From Candidatus Dormiibacterota bacterium (GTDB lineage Bacteria; Chloroflexota; Dormibacteria; Dormibacterales; Dormibacteraceae), in NCBI GenBank assembly GCA_003151935.1, contig PLYZ01000007.1, positions 1-50,596 on the forward strand: DNA of 50,596 nt. The letters are read 5' to 3'. Each line of letters starts with the position of its first letter. Positions within the stretch are counted from its first letter, which is position 1. A model generated the notes under the pieces. The model saw nothing but the letters and a program-made list of their open reading frames with translations, did no database searches and was not told the DNA's origin. Positions 14,496-22,788 of this stretch are shown piece by piece. The position numbers and the translations under genes are program-made.

Positions 14496-16909
14496 TGCGC
14501 GCGCCGGACACCCGCAACGAGGATCGATTGGCCGAGTTCGAGGCCGGCCTGCCGTTCAAGCTCGACTCGTTCCAGCGCGAGGCGATCGACAAGCTGGAGC
14601 GTGGCCGCGGCGGAGTGCTCGTCAGCGCTCCGACGTCGAGCGGCAAGACGATGGTCGCCGAGTACGCGATTTTCCGCGCTCTGCAGGACGGGGTGAAAGC
14701 TCTCTACACGACCCCGCTCAAGGCCCTGAGCAACCAGAAATACCACGACTTTGTCCGCCTGTACGGTGAATCGCAGGTCGGTCTCGTCACGGGCGAGAAC
14801 ACGATCAACGACGAGGCTCCGGTCGTCGTGATGACGACCGAGATACTGCGCAACCTCATCTACGAGGACCCCAAACGCCTGGACCTCGTCCGCTACGTCG
14901 TCCTCGACGAGGTCCACTACATCGACGACTTCCCTCGAGGCTCAGTGTGGGAGGAGATCGTCATCCAGGCGCCGGCCACGATCAAGCTCGTTGGCCTTTC
15001 CGCAACCATCGGCAACTACAGAGAGATCGCGGAGTGGATGGCCGAGAACCGGGGTGGAATGGAAACCGTCTTCCATGACGTACGGCCGGTCGAACTGAAG
15101 ATGTGGCTCGCGATCAACAACAACTTCCTACCTCTCTTCAAAGCCGACGGCGGCATCGAGCAGCGGACCTGGAGCAAGGGGGCGCAGGAGGAGGAGGCCT
15201 CATATCGAGTCGGCGGCTACCGCTCGCTGCCGTCAAACGACCTGCTCCACGTCGTGCCGGAGCTGCGCAGGCTCGACATGCTGCCGGCGATCTATTTCAT
15301 CTTCTCGCGTCGCGGCTGCCGGGAGGCCCTGCAGCGCTGTTCGTACCACGAGATCGATCTGACCACCGCCGCGGAGAAGGAAGCCATCGACCGCGTCGCG
15401 GCCGAGCGCCTGAAGGGACTGACCGACCACGACGAGGAGGCTCTCTTTCGCCGGATGGTCGACGCCAGGCTGCTCCGGCGCGGGCTGGCCGAGCATCACG
15501 CCGGCCTCTTGCCCTACCACAAGGAGATGGTCGAGGAGCTCTTCCAGCGCGGCCTCATCAAGGTCGTGTTCGCGACCGAGACGCTGTCGCTGGGCATCAA
15601 CATGCCGGCACGCGGCGTGGTGGTGTCGTCGTTCACGAAGTTCGACGGCGTCAACTTCTCTCACCTGACGACTGGCGAGCTGACGCAGCTCATGGGGCGG
15701 GCAGGGCGGCGCGGCATCGATGTGATCGGCCACGGCGTGATCCTGAAGGAGTCGGACGTCGAGGTCGGGACCATCTACGAGGTCGCGATGGGACCGACCC
15801 TTGTCGTCGAGTCCAAGTTCCTGCCCAGCTACAACATGGCCCTCAACCTCCTGCGCGTGTACACGCCGGAGGAGGCGGAGGCGCTCATGCAGCGGTCGTT
15901 CGGCCAGTTCCAGAAACGCCTCGCGGCGGTGCAGACGAAGGAGCGGCTGGGCAACGTTCGGGAGCGGCTCTCCGACATCCGCCGCATGTGGGAGGACCGC
16001 GACGTGTCCATCGAGGACGTCGCCCAGTACTTCAAGCTCGAGGACCGCCGGCGCGCGATCCGGATCGAGCTCAAGCGCCTGCGGCGCGAGGCGGGGGCGG
16101 AGCGAAGGGGCCGCAGGGGCCGCAACACGCGGGCGATGACGCCGTCGGGGCGGATCGTGCTGCGGCTCGAGGTAGAGGCAAAAGGCCTGATGGAGCGGCA
16201 GCGCAAGCTCAAGGTCGTCCGCTCGCCGCGCTTTGGCGAGCTGCTCCAGAAGTACTCCGAGATCCGCGCTCTCCAGAAGGAGCTCGATGGCGGTCAGCGC
16301 GAGGTCAGCGGCCAGATGGACGAATACCCGCGCAAGCTGCGCCGCCTCTGCAAGATTCTGACCGAGGCCGGCTTTCTCGCCCATGACCGGCCGACCGACA
16401 AGGGATTGTTCGCTTCGCGCGTGTACGGCGAGAACACCATCCTCGTCGCCGAGGCGGTCTGGCTCGGGTGGTTTGAGGGCCTGACGCCGGAAGAGCTCTG
16501 CGCCGTGCTGGTGATGCTGACGGCGGAGGACAGGGAACGCGGCCGAGACCGCCAGGTCCGCGGCCCAAGGCGCTACCCGACACCCGCGATCGCGCAGACC
16601 GCCCGCCTGATCCGGTCGCTGTACTTCCGATTCGCCGACATGGAGAGCGAGCTCGATGAGCCGAACCTGCGCACCCCATCCCACGATTACATCGACTTCG
16701 CCTATCGCTGGGCGGGCTGCGAGGCCCTCGACCAGATCCCGCTTCCGCCAAATGTGGACATCGGCGACGCGATCAAGGCGATGAAAGGCCTCTACTCGCT
16801 GCTGCGCCAGCTCGAGTGGGCGGTGCGGACCGCGAAATCGCCGTTGCAAGAGGCCCTCTCGAAGGCCGTCAAGCAGATGGAAAGAGACGTAATAAAGAGA
16901 ACATACTGA
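14495..16909 (+). CDS. helY: DEAD/DExH RNA helicase, HelY/Mtr4-Ski2-like
   Basis: About 804 aa. Helicase motifs: FQREAIDKL (Q-motif region), APTSSGKT (motif I, about 46-53), TTPLKALSNQK (Ia), DEVH (motif II, about 139-142), SAT (III) and QLMGRAGRRG (VI). A long C-terminal helical region follows, with repeated charged stretches (ELKRLRREAGAERRGRRGRNTR), typical of the Ski2/Mtr4 family and mycobacterial HelY. It unwinds structured RNA using ATP. A GTG at 14492 is an alternative start; the ATG overlaps the DUF503 stop. Confidence 0.92.
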   Translation: MRAPDTRNEDRLAEFEAGLPFKLDSFQREAIDKLERGRGGVLVSAPTSSGKTMVAEYAIFRALQDGVKALYTTPLKALSNQKYHDFVRLYGESQVGLVTGENTINDEAPVVVMTTEILRNLIYEDPKRLDLVRYVVLDEVHYIDDFPRGSVWEEIVIQAPATIKLVGLSATIGNYREIAEWMAENRGGMETVFHDVRPVELKMWLAINNNFLPLFKADGGIEQRTWSKGAQEEEASYRVGGYRSLPSNDLLHVVPELRRLDMLPAIYFIFSRRGCREALQRCSYHEIDLTTAAEKEAIDRVAAERLKGLTDHDEEALFRRMVDARLLRRGLAEHHAGLLPYHKEMVEELFQRGLIKVVFATETLSLGINMPARGVVVSSFTKFDGVNFSHLTTGELTQLMGRAGRRGIDVIGHGVILKESDVEVGTIYEVAMGPTLVVESKFLPSYNMALNLLRVYTPEEAEALMQRSFGQFQKRLAAVQTKERLGNVRERLSDIRRMWEDRDVSIEDVAQYFKLEDRRRAIRIELKRLRREAGAERRGRRGRNTRAMTPSGRIVLRLEVEAKGLMERQRKLKVVRSPRFGELLQKYSEIRALQKELDGGQREVSGQMDEYPRKLRRLCKILTEAGFLAHDRPTDKGLFASRVYGENTILVAEAVWLGWFEGLTPEELCAVLVMLTAEDRERGRDRQVRGPRRYPTPAIAQTARLIRSLYFRFADMESELDEPNLRTPSHDYIDFAYRWAGCEALDQIPLPPNVDIGDAIKAMKGLYSLLRQLEWAVRTAKSPLQEALSKAVKQMERDVIKRTY

Positions 16910-16916
16910 AGAAACT

Positions 16917-17060
16917 ATGAGAGGAAACCTAGGTTTCCTCTCATGGCTCTTTTTCCTGCAGGTTGGGATTTTCTAAGGGGATTCTCCTCGCGACGAACGG
17001 AGTGAATGTGTATGCGTGAAGACGGCCTGGCGAAGCCAGGCCTAACAGCCACGCGTGATT
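16917..17060 (+). repeat. Structured repeat, dispersed copy E with perfect palindrome
   Basis: Plus-strand copy of the family at 7747-8209. It begins with the same perfect 28-base palindrome (16917-16944) as copy C, continues with GGCTCTTTTTCCTG and GGTTGGGATTTTCT, and ends in a GGCCTGGCgaaGCCAGGCC hairpin. It follows the helicase stop and lies upstream of the epimerase, so it may end helicase transcription. Confidence 0.78.
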
Positions 17061-17084
17061 TCCGGGGATAGACTGAATTCGGCT

Positions 17085-18227
17085 ATGGCATCCAAGAAGA
17101 GACGCATCCTTGTCACCGGCGTCGCTCGCTGGTGGGGCGCCCTCGTGGTGCAGAAGCTGGTCGAGGATCCCGAAGTCGCCGAAGTCATCGGAATCGACAC
17201 CCGCGAACCTCGCTACGACCTTGGCCGCGCCGATTACCTCAAGCTCGACGTGCGCCATTCGCTGATCGGCAAGCTCGTGCGCGCAGTCGGCATCGACACC
17301 GTCGTGCACACGCTGACGCGCGTCGATTCGTTCGACATGGATCCCCGGCGGGCCCACGAGATGAACGTCATCGGAACCCTCAACCTGCTCGCAGGATGCG
17401 CCGGGGAAGGCAGCCCCGTACGGCGATTCGTGCTCAAGTCGTCCAGTCACGTCTACGGCTCGCGCTTTGACCTCCCGGCCGGGCTGCGCGAGGACCACCG
17501 TCTGGACAGCAACTCACGCCACCAGTTCGTGCGCGACATCGTCGAGGTCGAGTCGTACGTCACCGACTTCGGGCTGCGAAACCCCAAGATCGACATCCTC
17601 GCGCTCCGCTTCGCCAACAGCCTCAACCCCGACGAGCCTCAGCCACTCGCCCGCTATCTCGACCTCGAGGTGGTCCCCACAGTCGCCGGCTACGATCCGG
17701 CGCTGCAGCTAATCCATCGCGACGACTGCGTGGCGGCGATGGTCCTTGCGACCAAGCGCGGTCCCGCGGGCGCTTACAACATCGCCACACCGGGTGCGGA
17801 GCCGCTGTCCAGGCTTCTCGATTCAGCGGGCAAGCTGCACGCTCCGCTGCTCCCCCCGTTCGGTCTCGAGCTGGCGGCATTCGCAATTCGCAAGGCGGGC
17901 GTCGCGTTTCTGTCGCCACAGCTGCTCGACCTGCTGCGCTGGGGGCGCTCACTGTCGACGGCGAAAGCGGCACGCGAGCTCGGCTTTCGTGCGAAACGAG
18001 ACAGTCGCGCCGCCTTCGAAGACTTCACCCAGCAGCGCCGAGTCCTGCGCTACGCGCCAGACCGCCATTCGTACCAGTACGAAAAGGAGCTGGAGGACTT
18101 CATCCACACGCGTCAGGTGGCGTCGGAGAACGGCGAAGGCGACTCGAACGGTGCGGCTCCGCCGCCGGCCACGGAAACCGCTAAACCTCGCCCCCGCCGC
18201 CATCGATCACGACCACTTCCCCGTTGA
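17085..18227 (+). CDS. NAD-dependent epimerase/dehydratase family protein
   Basis: About 380 aa from the ATG at 17085. The N-terminal nucleotide motif reads VTGVARWWGALVV, a variant of TGxxGxxG in which the middle glycine is Arg. Similar variants occur in actinobacterial paralogues. SSSHVYGSR is in the active-site serine region, while the usual YxxxK is replaced around RHQFVRDIVEVE, so catalysis is doubtful. A basic, proline-rich tail (RPRRHRSRPLPR) ends the protein and overlaps the convergent SDR gene by 47 bases. The sugar substrate, if any, is unknown. Confidence 0.78.
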   Translation: MASKKRRILVTGVARWWGALVVQKLVEDPEVAEVIGIDTREPRYDLGRADYLKLDVRHSLIGKLVRAVGIDTVVHTLTRVDSFDMDPRRAHEMNVIGTLNLLAGCAGEGSPVRRFVLKSSSHVYGSRFDLPAGLREDHRLDSNSRHQFVRDIVEVESYVTDFGLRNPKIDILALRFANSLNPDEPQPLARYLDLEVVPTVAGYDPALQLIHRDDCVAAMVLATKRGPAGAYNIATPGAEPLSRLLDSAGKLHAPLLPPFGLELAAFAIRKAGVAFLSPQLLDLLRWGRSLSTAKAARELGFRAKRDSRAAFEDFTQQRRVLRYAPDRHSYQYEKELEDFIHTRQVASENGEGDSNGAAPPPATETAKPRPRRHRSRPLPR

Positions 18228-18951
18228 CGTAGCTGGCGGCGTCTGAGACCAGGAACGCCACTACCCCGGCGACCTCGTCCGGCATACCGATCCGGCCCAT
18301 CGGATTCGCAGCCAGCACCCGCTCGAGGATGGCCTCGTTGCTCCACAGCGCCTCCGCGAAGCGGGTCTTGATCAGGCCGGGCGCGACCGCGTTGACCCGC
18401 ACCTTGCCGCCCAGCTCGCGGGCCAGCTGTCGCGTGAGCATGATGACGCCCGCCTTCGTCACGTTGTAGACGCCAAGGCCCAGTCCCGGTCTCAAGCCGC
18501 CAACGCTGGCGACGTTCACCACCGCTCCGCCGTGCGCTTCCATCCACGCTTCGTAGACGAGCTTGGTCAGGATGAAGACCCCACGCAGGTTGACCTCGAA
18601 GGTCTTGTCCCAAGCGGCCAGCTCGGCGTCGACCACCGGTCCGAAATACGGGTTGGTGGCTGCGTTGTTGACCAGGATGTCGATGTGGGAATGACGCTCC
18701 ATCACGGACTTGACCAGCCGTTCCAGGTCCTCCGGCCGGCCGGCGTGGGCGGCGATCGCGGTCGCGCTCTCCGGATACAGAGCGTTGATCCGGGCCGCCT
18801 CTTCGTCGAGGTCGGATTGCTTGCGGCTGGAGAGAACGACCTTGGCGCCCTGCTCCGCCAGCGCGGAGGCGATGGCGCTGCCGATCCCACGGCTCGCGCC
18901 GGTGACCAGCGCGACTCGGCCGGTCAGGTCGAACCTGGAGCCTTCGGGCAC
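18181..18951 (-). CDS. Short-chain dehydrogenase/reductase (FabG-like)
   Basis: About 256 aa from the GTG at 18951. Classical SDR: VTGASRGIGSAIA for cofactor binding, ILVNNAATNP, a Ser in NVASVGG, the catalytic YNVTK, and VNAVAPGLIKTRF. The C-terminal NGEVVVIDGGGGEV is the family ending. It oxidises or reduces a hydroxyl/keto group with NAD(P)H; the substrate is not known. The frame extends upstream to 19005, but that would overlap the divergent gene at 18974. Confidence 0.9.
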   Translation of the reverse strand: MPEGSRFDLTGRVALVTGASRGIGSAIASALAEQGAKVVLSSRKQSDLDEEAARINALYPESATAIAAHAGRPEDLERLVKSVMERHSHIDILVNNAATNPYFGPVVDAELAAWDKTFEVNLRGVFILTKLVYEAWMEAHGGAVVNVASVGGLRPGLGLGVYNVTKAGVIMLTRQLARELGGKVRVNAVAPGLIKTRFAEALWSNEAILERVLAANPMGRIGMPDEVAGVVAFLVSDAASYVNGEVVVIDGGGGEV

Positions 18952-18973
18952 GGCTGATACGATAGGCGCTCTT

Positions 18974-19423
18974 ATGGCAGTCTCGGGGAAGGCGGCCGAG
19001 GACATCCTCGAGCGGATCTTTCAACCGACCACCAAGCCGAGCGCCCGGGACCAGGCCGAAGAGACGCTGAGGCATCCCAAGCGACTGGTGTATGTCGCCA
19101 TGTCCAACAAGGTCTTCTACTGGCGCGCTCATATCCAGAAGTTCGTTCTCGATTCGGGCCTTGTTCCCGTCAGCCCTTTCATGCTGTTCGACTACTACCT
19201 CATGCACACGGTGTCGAAAGAAGTGGTCCGCGAGGCGATGAACAACCTGCTGGCGCGCTGCGACGAGGTGTGGGTGTTCGGCCGCATCTCGCTCGGCGTG
19301 AAGGTCCAGGTCGGCATCGCCAAGCGGATGAACAAGACCGTGCGCTATTTCGACATCGGCGACCTGCCCGTCGCGGTGATGCCGATCACCGAAGAAACAG
19401 CTCAGGAAGAGCTGAAGGACTGA
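18974..19423 (+). CDS. Nucleoside 2-deoxyribosyltransferase-like (SLOG/DUF4406-type) protein
   Basis: A 149-aa protein. KRLVYVAMSNKVFYWRAHIQKFVLDSGLVPVSPFMLFDYY and LLARCDEVWVFGRISLGVKVQVGIAKRMNK follow the deoxyribosyltransferase/DUF4406 arrangement: a first strand ending in a small-residue loop, then a middle C/A-D-E-V-W-V-F-G strand, then an E/K-rich helix. The catalytic Glu of true deoxyribosyltransferases is not obvious, so the reaction is unknown. It diverges from the SDR gene with a spacer of about 22 bases. Confidence 0.55.
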   Translation: MAVSGKAAEDILERIFQPTTKPSARDQAEETLRHPKRLVYVAMSNKVFYWRAHIQKFVLDSGLVPVSPFMLFDYYLMHTVSKEVVREAMNNLLARCDEVWVFGRISLGVKVQVGIAKRMNKTVRYFDIGDLPVAVMPITEETAQEELKD

Positions 19424-19502
19424 TCTCCTCTCCCCGTACAGGGGAGCAATCCGTAAGTCCCATCTTCATTGCCGCTTTCGAAGGGGCGAGGAAGAAGAGG
19501 GC
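19424..19502. repeat. Repeat of second family between convergent genes
   Basis: The core GGAGCAATCCGTAAGTCCCA and following TTCATTGCCGCTTT (19443-19478) match 48080-48115 with a few differences. The core is flanked by C/T-rich then G/A-rich arms, which can form a stem. It fills the gap between two convergent genes and probably serves as a two-way transcription barrier. Confidence 0.6.
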
Positions 19503-20591
19503 TTAAGCCCGCACCACCCGCCGGTACCACGCTTCCGGATGAGCCAGCTCCTCAAGGCGAGGCATATGGGCCTCGCTGTTCCACACCTCGTTGAGGACTT
19601 TCATACCGTAGTGGTCGAAGATCGCCCGGCAGAATGCCTCACCGCGCTGGTATTGCTGCAGCTTGAGGTCCAGGCCGGTGAGCTTCCAGATCAACACCTC
19701 GAGGGGGCTTTTGCCCGAGCTCCGCTTGCGATACGCCGACTCGAGCTGCTCGTAGCCTGGCAGCAGCTTGCCCCCGAGCTCGTTCATGACCAGGTTGCTG
19801 TACCCCTCAATCACGGACATCGTGCCCTGGACCTGGCGCATGACCTTCCACTGGGACGGCAGAACGCCTGCGAAGGCAGCGATACGACCCACCGTGGCAC
19901 CGCTTTTCGTCGCCGAGTCAATGAGCACGCGCATCGAGCGTTCCATGTAAGGGCGCAGCCACGAATGCGCTCCGAACTGCCATGCGTGAGTCAGCTCGTG
20001 GAGGATCAGCCAGCGCCGCAGGTCCTCACCGGGCAGGTCGGCGCGGCGTCCCCATTCCTCCACGTTGGTCTCGACGAGGTACAGGCCTTCGCCCCCGACC
20101 GGCTCCGCCCCCAGGAGCTGCGGGTCGTACTGACCCAGGACCCGGCGCCCGATGAACGCGAGCATGAAGGCCACGTAATGGTCGACCCCATTGCGCCCGA
20201 CCTCGACGAGGAGCGAGTTGGGCACGCGTCCTGTTTCGAGCACGGGGTCGATGGCCCGGCGCAGTATGCCGAGGTTCAGGTCGAGCCAGCCGACCCGATC
20301 CAGTGCCTCGAACTGTGGCAGTGATGCCCCTTTGGGAAGCCGGCCGACGAAGCCGAGCAGCGGTTTCTCCAGCTCCCCGGCCATCAAGCGATATCCCCTG
20401 GCGGCGGCGGCGAGCTCAGACCGGTCGAGCGATGGCGTCTCGAGGCGTGCACGCGCGGCGCGCCGCACCTGGTCCCAGTCGACGAGCACCGTGGTGCCGC
20501 CTCGGGGTCGCACGGCCTCGGCCACCGCCGCGGTGGCCAGACCGAGCAGCGCGCCGTAGACCGCGGCTCTGCCAATACCCGAACGCCTCAT
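19503..20591 (-). CDS. Zinc-dependent metalloprotease, DUF2342 type
   Basis: A 362-aa protein. The zincin motif HELTH is at 198-202 in RWLILHELTHAWQFGAH, with an NVEEW region before it. An N-terminal hydrophobic stretch (GALLGLATAAVAEAV) may anchor or export it. Length and surroundings match the DUF2342/zincin family, common in Actinobacteria and often listed near coenzyme F420 genes. The substrate is unknown. It is convergent with the deoxyribosyltransferase-like gene across a repeat. Confidence 0.8.
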   Translation of the reverse strand: MRRSGIGRAAVYGALLGLATAAVAEAVRPRGGTTVLVDWDQVRRAARARLETPSLDRSELAAAARGYRLMAGELEKPLLGFVGRLPKGASLPQFEALDRVGWLDLNLGILRRAIDPVLETGRVPNSLLVEVGRNGVDHYVAFMLAFIGRRVLGQYDPQLLGAEPVGGEGLYLVETNVEEWGRRADLPGEDLRRWLILHELTHAWQFGAHSWLRPYMERSMRVLIDSATKSGATVGRIAAFAGVLPSQWKVMRQVQGTMSVIEGYSNLVMNELGGKLLPGYEQLESAYRKRSSGKSPLEVLIWKLTGLDLKLQQYQRGEAFCRAIFDHYGMKVLNEVWNSEAHMPRLEELAHPEAWYRRVVRA

Positions 20592-20639
20592 GTCTCCACA
20601 TTAGAGAACGCCCAGGTGCGCCTGTGGCTTGGCGTCCTG

Positions 20640-20834
20640 TCAGTAGATGTAGGGCCAGCTCCTGTTGCGCTTGAACACGACCTTGCATCCTTCGCAGCGG
20701 AAGACGATCTGGAGGTGGCGCCTCCCGATCGCCGCCGCGTCACGCCCGCACACGGGGCAGGATGCTGTCTCCATCTGGAAAGGCGCTGGCAGGGGTTCGA
20801 CCTTGATCTCTAAGCGTCGTCTCTTCTTTGACAT
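20640..20834 (-). CDS. Small zinc-ribbon protein
   Basis: A 64-aa protein with CPVCGRD near residue 26 and CEGCKVVF near 47, two CxxC knuckles separated by about 20 residues, as in zinc ribbons. A basic start (MSKKRRRLEIK) suggests nucleic-acid contact. It lies 34 bases downstream of the MerR regulator in the same direction, so the two may be cotranscribed. Function unknown. Confidence 0.72.
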   Translation of the reverse strand: MSKKRRRLEIKVEPLPAPFQMETASCPVCGRDAAAIGRRHLQIVFRCEGCKVVFKRNRSWPYIY

Positions 20835-20868
20835 TTACCTCTTCCCTAAACCCGGAACCGGGGGTTAT

Positions 20869-21234
20869 TCAGACGTCGAGCTGCGACACGTCCAGGTTCT
20901 TCAAGCCATCCGGTGCTTCGACACCCGCGTTGTGAAGGCGCTTGAGCAGCGCCAGGATGTAGCGGACGCCGGCGAGATTGACGTGATGCTCGCGAGTGAG
21001 CGTCTGGATGGCTTGCAGCTTCATCACGTCGCGGCGCGAGTAGCGCCGTCGATTGGTCACCGTGCGCTTGGGTTGGATCATGCTCAGGTGCTCGTACATC
21101 ATCAAGGTGCGCGGATGAACCTCCAGGATCTCCGAGGCCACGCTGAGCGTGAAGATCGGCTTGTCGAGATCGATGGCGTCGGCTCGTGAGGCCACGTTGG
21201 TGGCCGCGATGGGGTCGCGCTGCCTGAGCTTCAT
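20869..21234 (-). CDS. hspR: MerR-family regulator, HspR-like
   Basis: A 121-aa protein. FTLSVASEILEVHPRTLMMYEHLSMIQPKRTVTNRRRYSRRDVMKLQAIQTLT is the winged helix-turn-helix of the HspR branch, with the Y-E-x-x-x-M/G-L-I-x-P pattern. There is no C-terminal metal or ligand domain, only AGVRYILALLKRL. HspR represses chaperone operons (dnaK, clpB) in Actinobacteria. No chaperone gene lies next to it here, so its target would be distant. A short operon with the zinc ribbon is likely. Confidence 0.8.
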   Translation of the reverse strand: MKLRQRDPIAATNVASRADAIDLDKPIFTLSVASEILEVHPRTLMMYEHLSMIQPKRTVTNRRRYSRRDVMKLQAIQTLTREHHVNLAGVRYILALLKRLHNAGVEAPDGLKNLDVSQLDV

Positions 21235-21253
21235 ATCTTTCTTGGTGCGCCGG

Positions 21254-21259
21254 ATTATA
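21254..21259 (-). promoter_or_regulatory. Probable -10 box of the HspR-like gene
   Basis: On the minus strand the sequence is TATAAT, 19 bases upstream of the ATG at 21234. No good -35 hexamer is seen, and the short distance allows only a very short leader. Confidence 0.4.
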
Positions 21260-21409
21260 TGGTTTAAGCGACTGTTGGCCTAACTTTGGGTGACAGAGGC
21301 GATTGCAGATTCGGTGCCATTCTGGATCCGATTTATCGGGCTGGCAAAGTATTTTTGTTAAGTATTACGGACTAAATACCGAAGCCGGGTACCTCCATAT
21401 AGTTACGCC

Positions 21410-21967
21410 GTGTCCGTCCTGATCAGCCTTCTGCTCGTCAGCGTTTCCGTCGGGCTCAGCAACTTTGCGGGAGCGATCGGGATCGGACTGAGCGGAATCG
21501 ACGCCCGAACCAGGATTCGTGTCGGGATCGCCTTCGGGTTCTTCGAGGCACTCATGCCCTTGATCGGCCTGATCCTCGGGGAAGCGGTCGCCGGCTACAT
21601 CGGACACCAGCTGGCGGGCTACGTGGCCGGCGGCATCCTGATCCTCACCGGCCTGTACACGATCTTTCAGGGCCGCCAGGTCAAGGGCGAGGACCAAGCT
21701 CCGCGGAGCCTGCAAACGCATCGCCTCGTCATCACTGCGCTCGCCTTGAGCATCGACAACCTGGCCGTCGGGTTTGCGCTCGGCGGCCTCCAGGTTCAGA
21801 TCCTGCTGGCCGCCGCGACGATTGGCATCGTCAGCGTCGCCATGTCGCTCGTCGGGCTCGAGCTCGGCCACCGGCTTGGGCGGCGCGTCGAAGAGTGGAG
21901 CGAGGAGATCGGCGGCGCGGTTCTGATCCTGGTCGGCATCGCTATCGCGACGGGCATCCTAGGCTAG
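21410..21967 (+). CDS. MntP-like manganese efflux pump
   Basis: A 185-aa membrane protein starting with GTG. Six hydrophobic segments form two halves. Each half carries a related acidic or polar helix: LSNFAGAIGIGLSG near residue 16 and ALALSIDNLAVGFALGG near 110, the latter with the conserved SIDN of MntP/LysE-type exporters. In the first half the usual Asp is Asn. MntP exports Mn(II). The AT-rich upstream region (21340-21400) probably holds the promoter. I could not see a yybP-ykoY manganese riboswitch there. Confidence 0.72.
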   Translation: MSVLISLLLVSVSVGLSNFAGAIGIGLSGIDARTRIRVGIAFGFFEALMPLIGLILGEAVAGYIGHQLAGYVAGGILILTGLYTIFQGRQVKGEDQAPRSLQTHRLVITALALSIDNLAVGFALGGLQVQILLAAATIGIVSVAMSLVGLELGHRLGRRVEEWSEEIGGAVLILVGIAIATGILG

Positions 21968-21989
21968 CCGCGAACCTACGATTACCTGC

Positions 21990-22784
21990 GTGACTGAGAT
22001 GCCGGCGCTCGAGCAGGTCGCGCTCGCGGTCGACGAGCACGTCGCCACCGTCATGCTCAACCGCCCGGAGCAGCGCAACCCGCTTTCCGGAGCGATGCTG
22101 CGCGACCTCGCCGCTGCGTTTACCTGGTGCAAGCAAGCGCCTGAGGTCCGCGTCGTCGTCCTGACCGGGGCGGGCGACCGGGCCTTTTGCGCCGGAGCGG
22201 ATCTAGCGAGCTTCGACGGAGAAATGACCGACCTGGAGCGCCATCGCAGCCGCGAGCTCTTCGTCGAGCTGTTCACGCTGATGGCCGGTCTCGGCAAGCC
22301 AATCGTCGGACGGATCAACGGTCACGCACTGGCCGGCGGCCTGGGGCTTGCCTGCTCGTGCGACCTGCTCGTCTCGACCGATACCGCGACCTTCGGCACG
22401 CCGGAGATCAATGTCGGGATCTGGCCGATGATGATCCAGGCGATCCTGTCGCGAAACCTGCCGCGCAAAGTGCTGCTGGAGATGGAGATGCTGGGCGACC
22501 GCTGGACGGCCACCCAGCTCCAGGCGTTCGGGGTGATCAACCGCGTGGTTCCTCACGACCAGCTCGACGCCACCGTCAGAGAGATCACGGACAAGCTCGC
22601 GAAGAAGTCGCCCCTCGCCATGCGCCTCGGCCGCGATTCGTTCTACCGTCAGCAGGACATGGAGTTCGCCGCCGCGCTCGCGTACCTGCACAGCCAGTTC
22701 ACCTTGATCACGCTGACCGATGATTCGAAAGAAGGAATCAAGGCCTTTTTCGAGAAGCGCGAACCGGACTTCAAGGGTCGGTGA
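21990..22784 (+). CDS. Enoyl-CoA hydratase/isomerase
   Basis: A 264-aa crotonase-fold protein. VATVMLNRPEQRNPLSGAM, VVLTGAGDRAFCAGADLASF (oxyanion hole) and GRINGHALAGGLGLACSCDLLVS are clear. The Glu of the second catalytic position lies in FGTPEINVGIWPMM. It hydrates an enoyl-CoA. It is separated from the acyl-CoA carboxyltransferase gene by 4 bases, so the two are cotranscribed and likely share a branched-chain or propionate-type route. Substrate unresolved. Confidence 0.9.
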   Translation: MTEMPALEQVALAVDEHVATVMLNRPEQRNPLSGAMLRDLAAAFTWCKQAPEVRVVVLTGAGDRAFCAGADLASFDGEMTDLERHRSRELFVELFTLMAGLGKPIVGRINGHALAGGLGLACSCDLLVSTDTATFGTPEINVGIWPMMIQAILSRNLPRKVLLEMEMLGDRWTATQLQAFGVINRVVPHDQLDATVREITDKLAKKSPLAMRLGRDSFYRQQDMEFAAALAYLHSQFTLITLTDDSKEGIKAFFEKREPDFKGR

Positions 22785-22788
22785 TCCC

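Noticed and set aside
15233-16849. 538-aa antisense ORF opposite the helicase
   Set aside because: The plus-strand frame has all helicase motifs in order; the antisense frame is a GC-rich shadow.
21297-21409. Manganese riboswitch (yybP-ykoY) upstream of the MntP-like gene
   Set aside because: I could not find the conserved GGGGAGTAG and closing sequence; only an AT-rich promoter-like region is visible.
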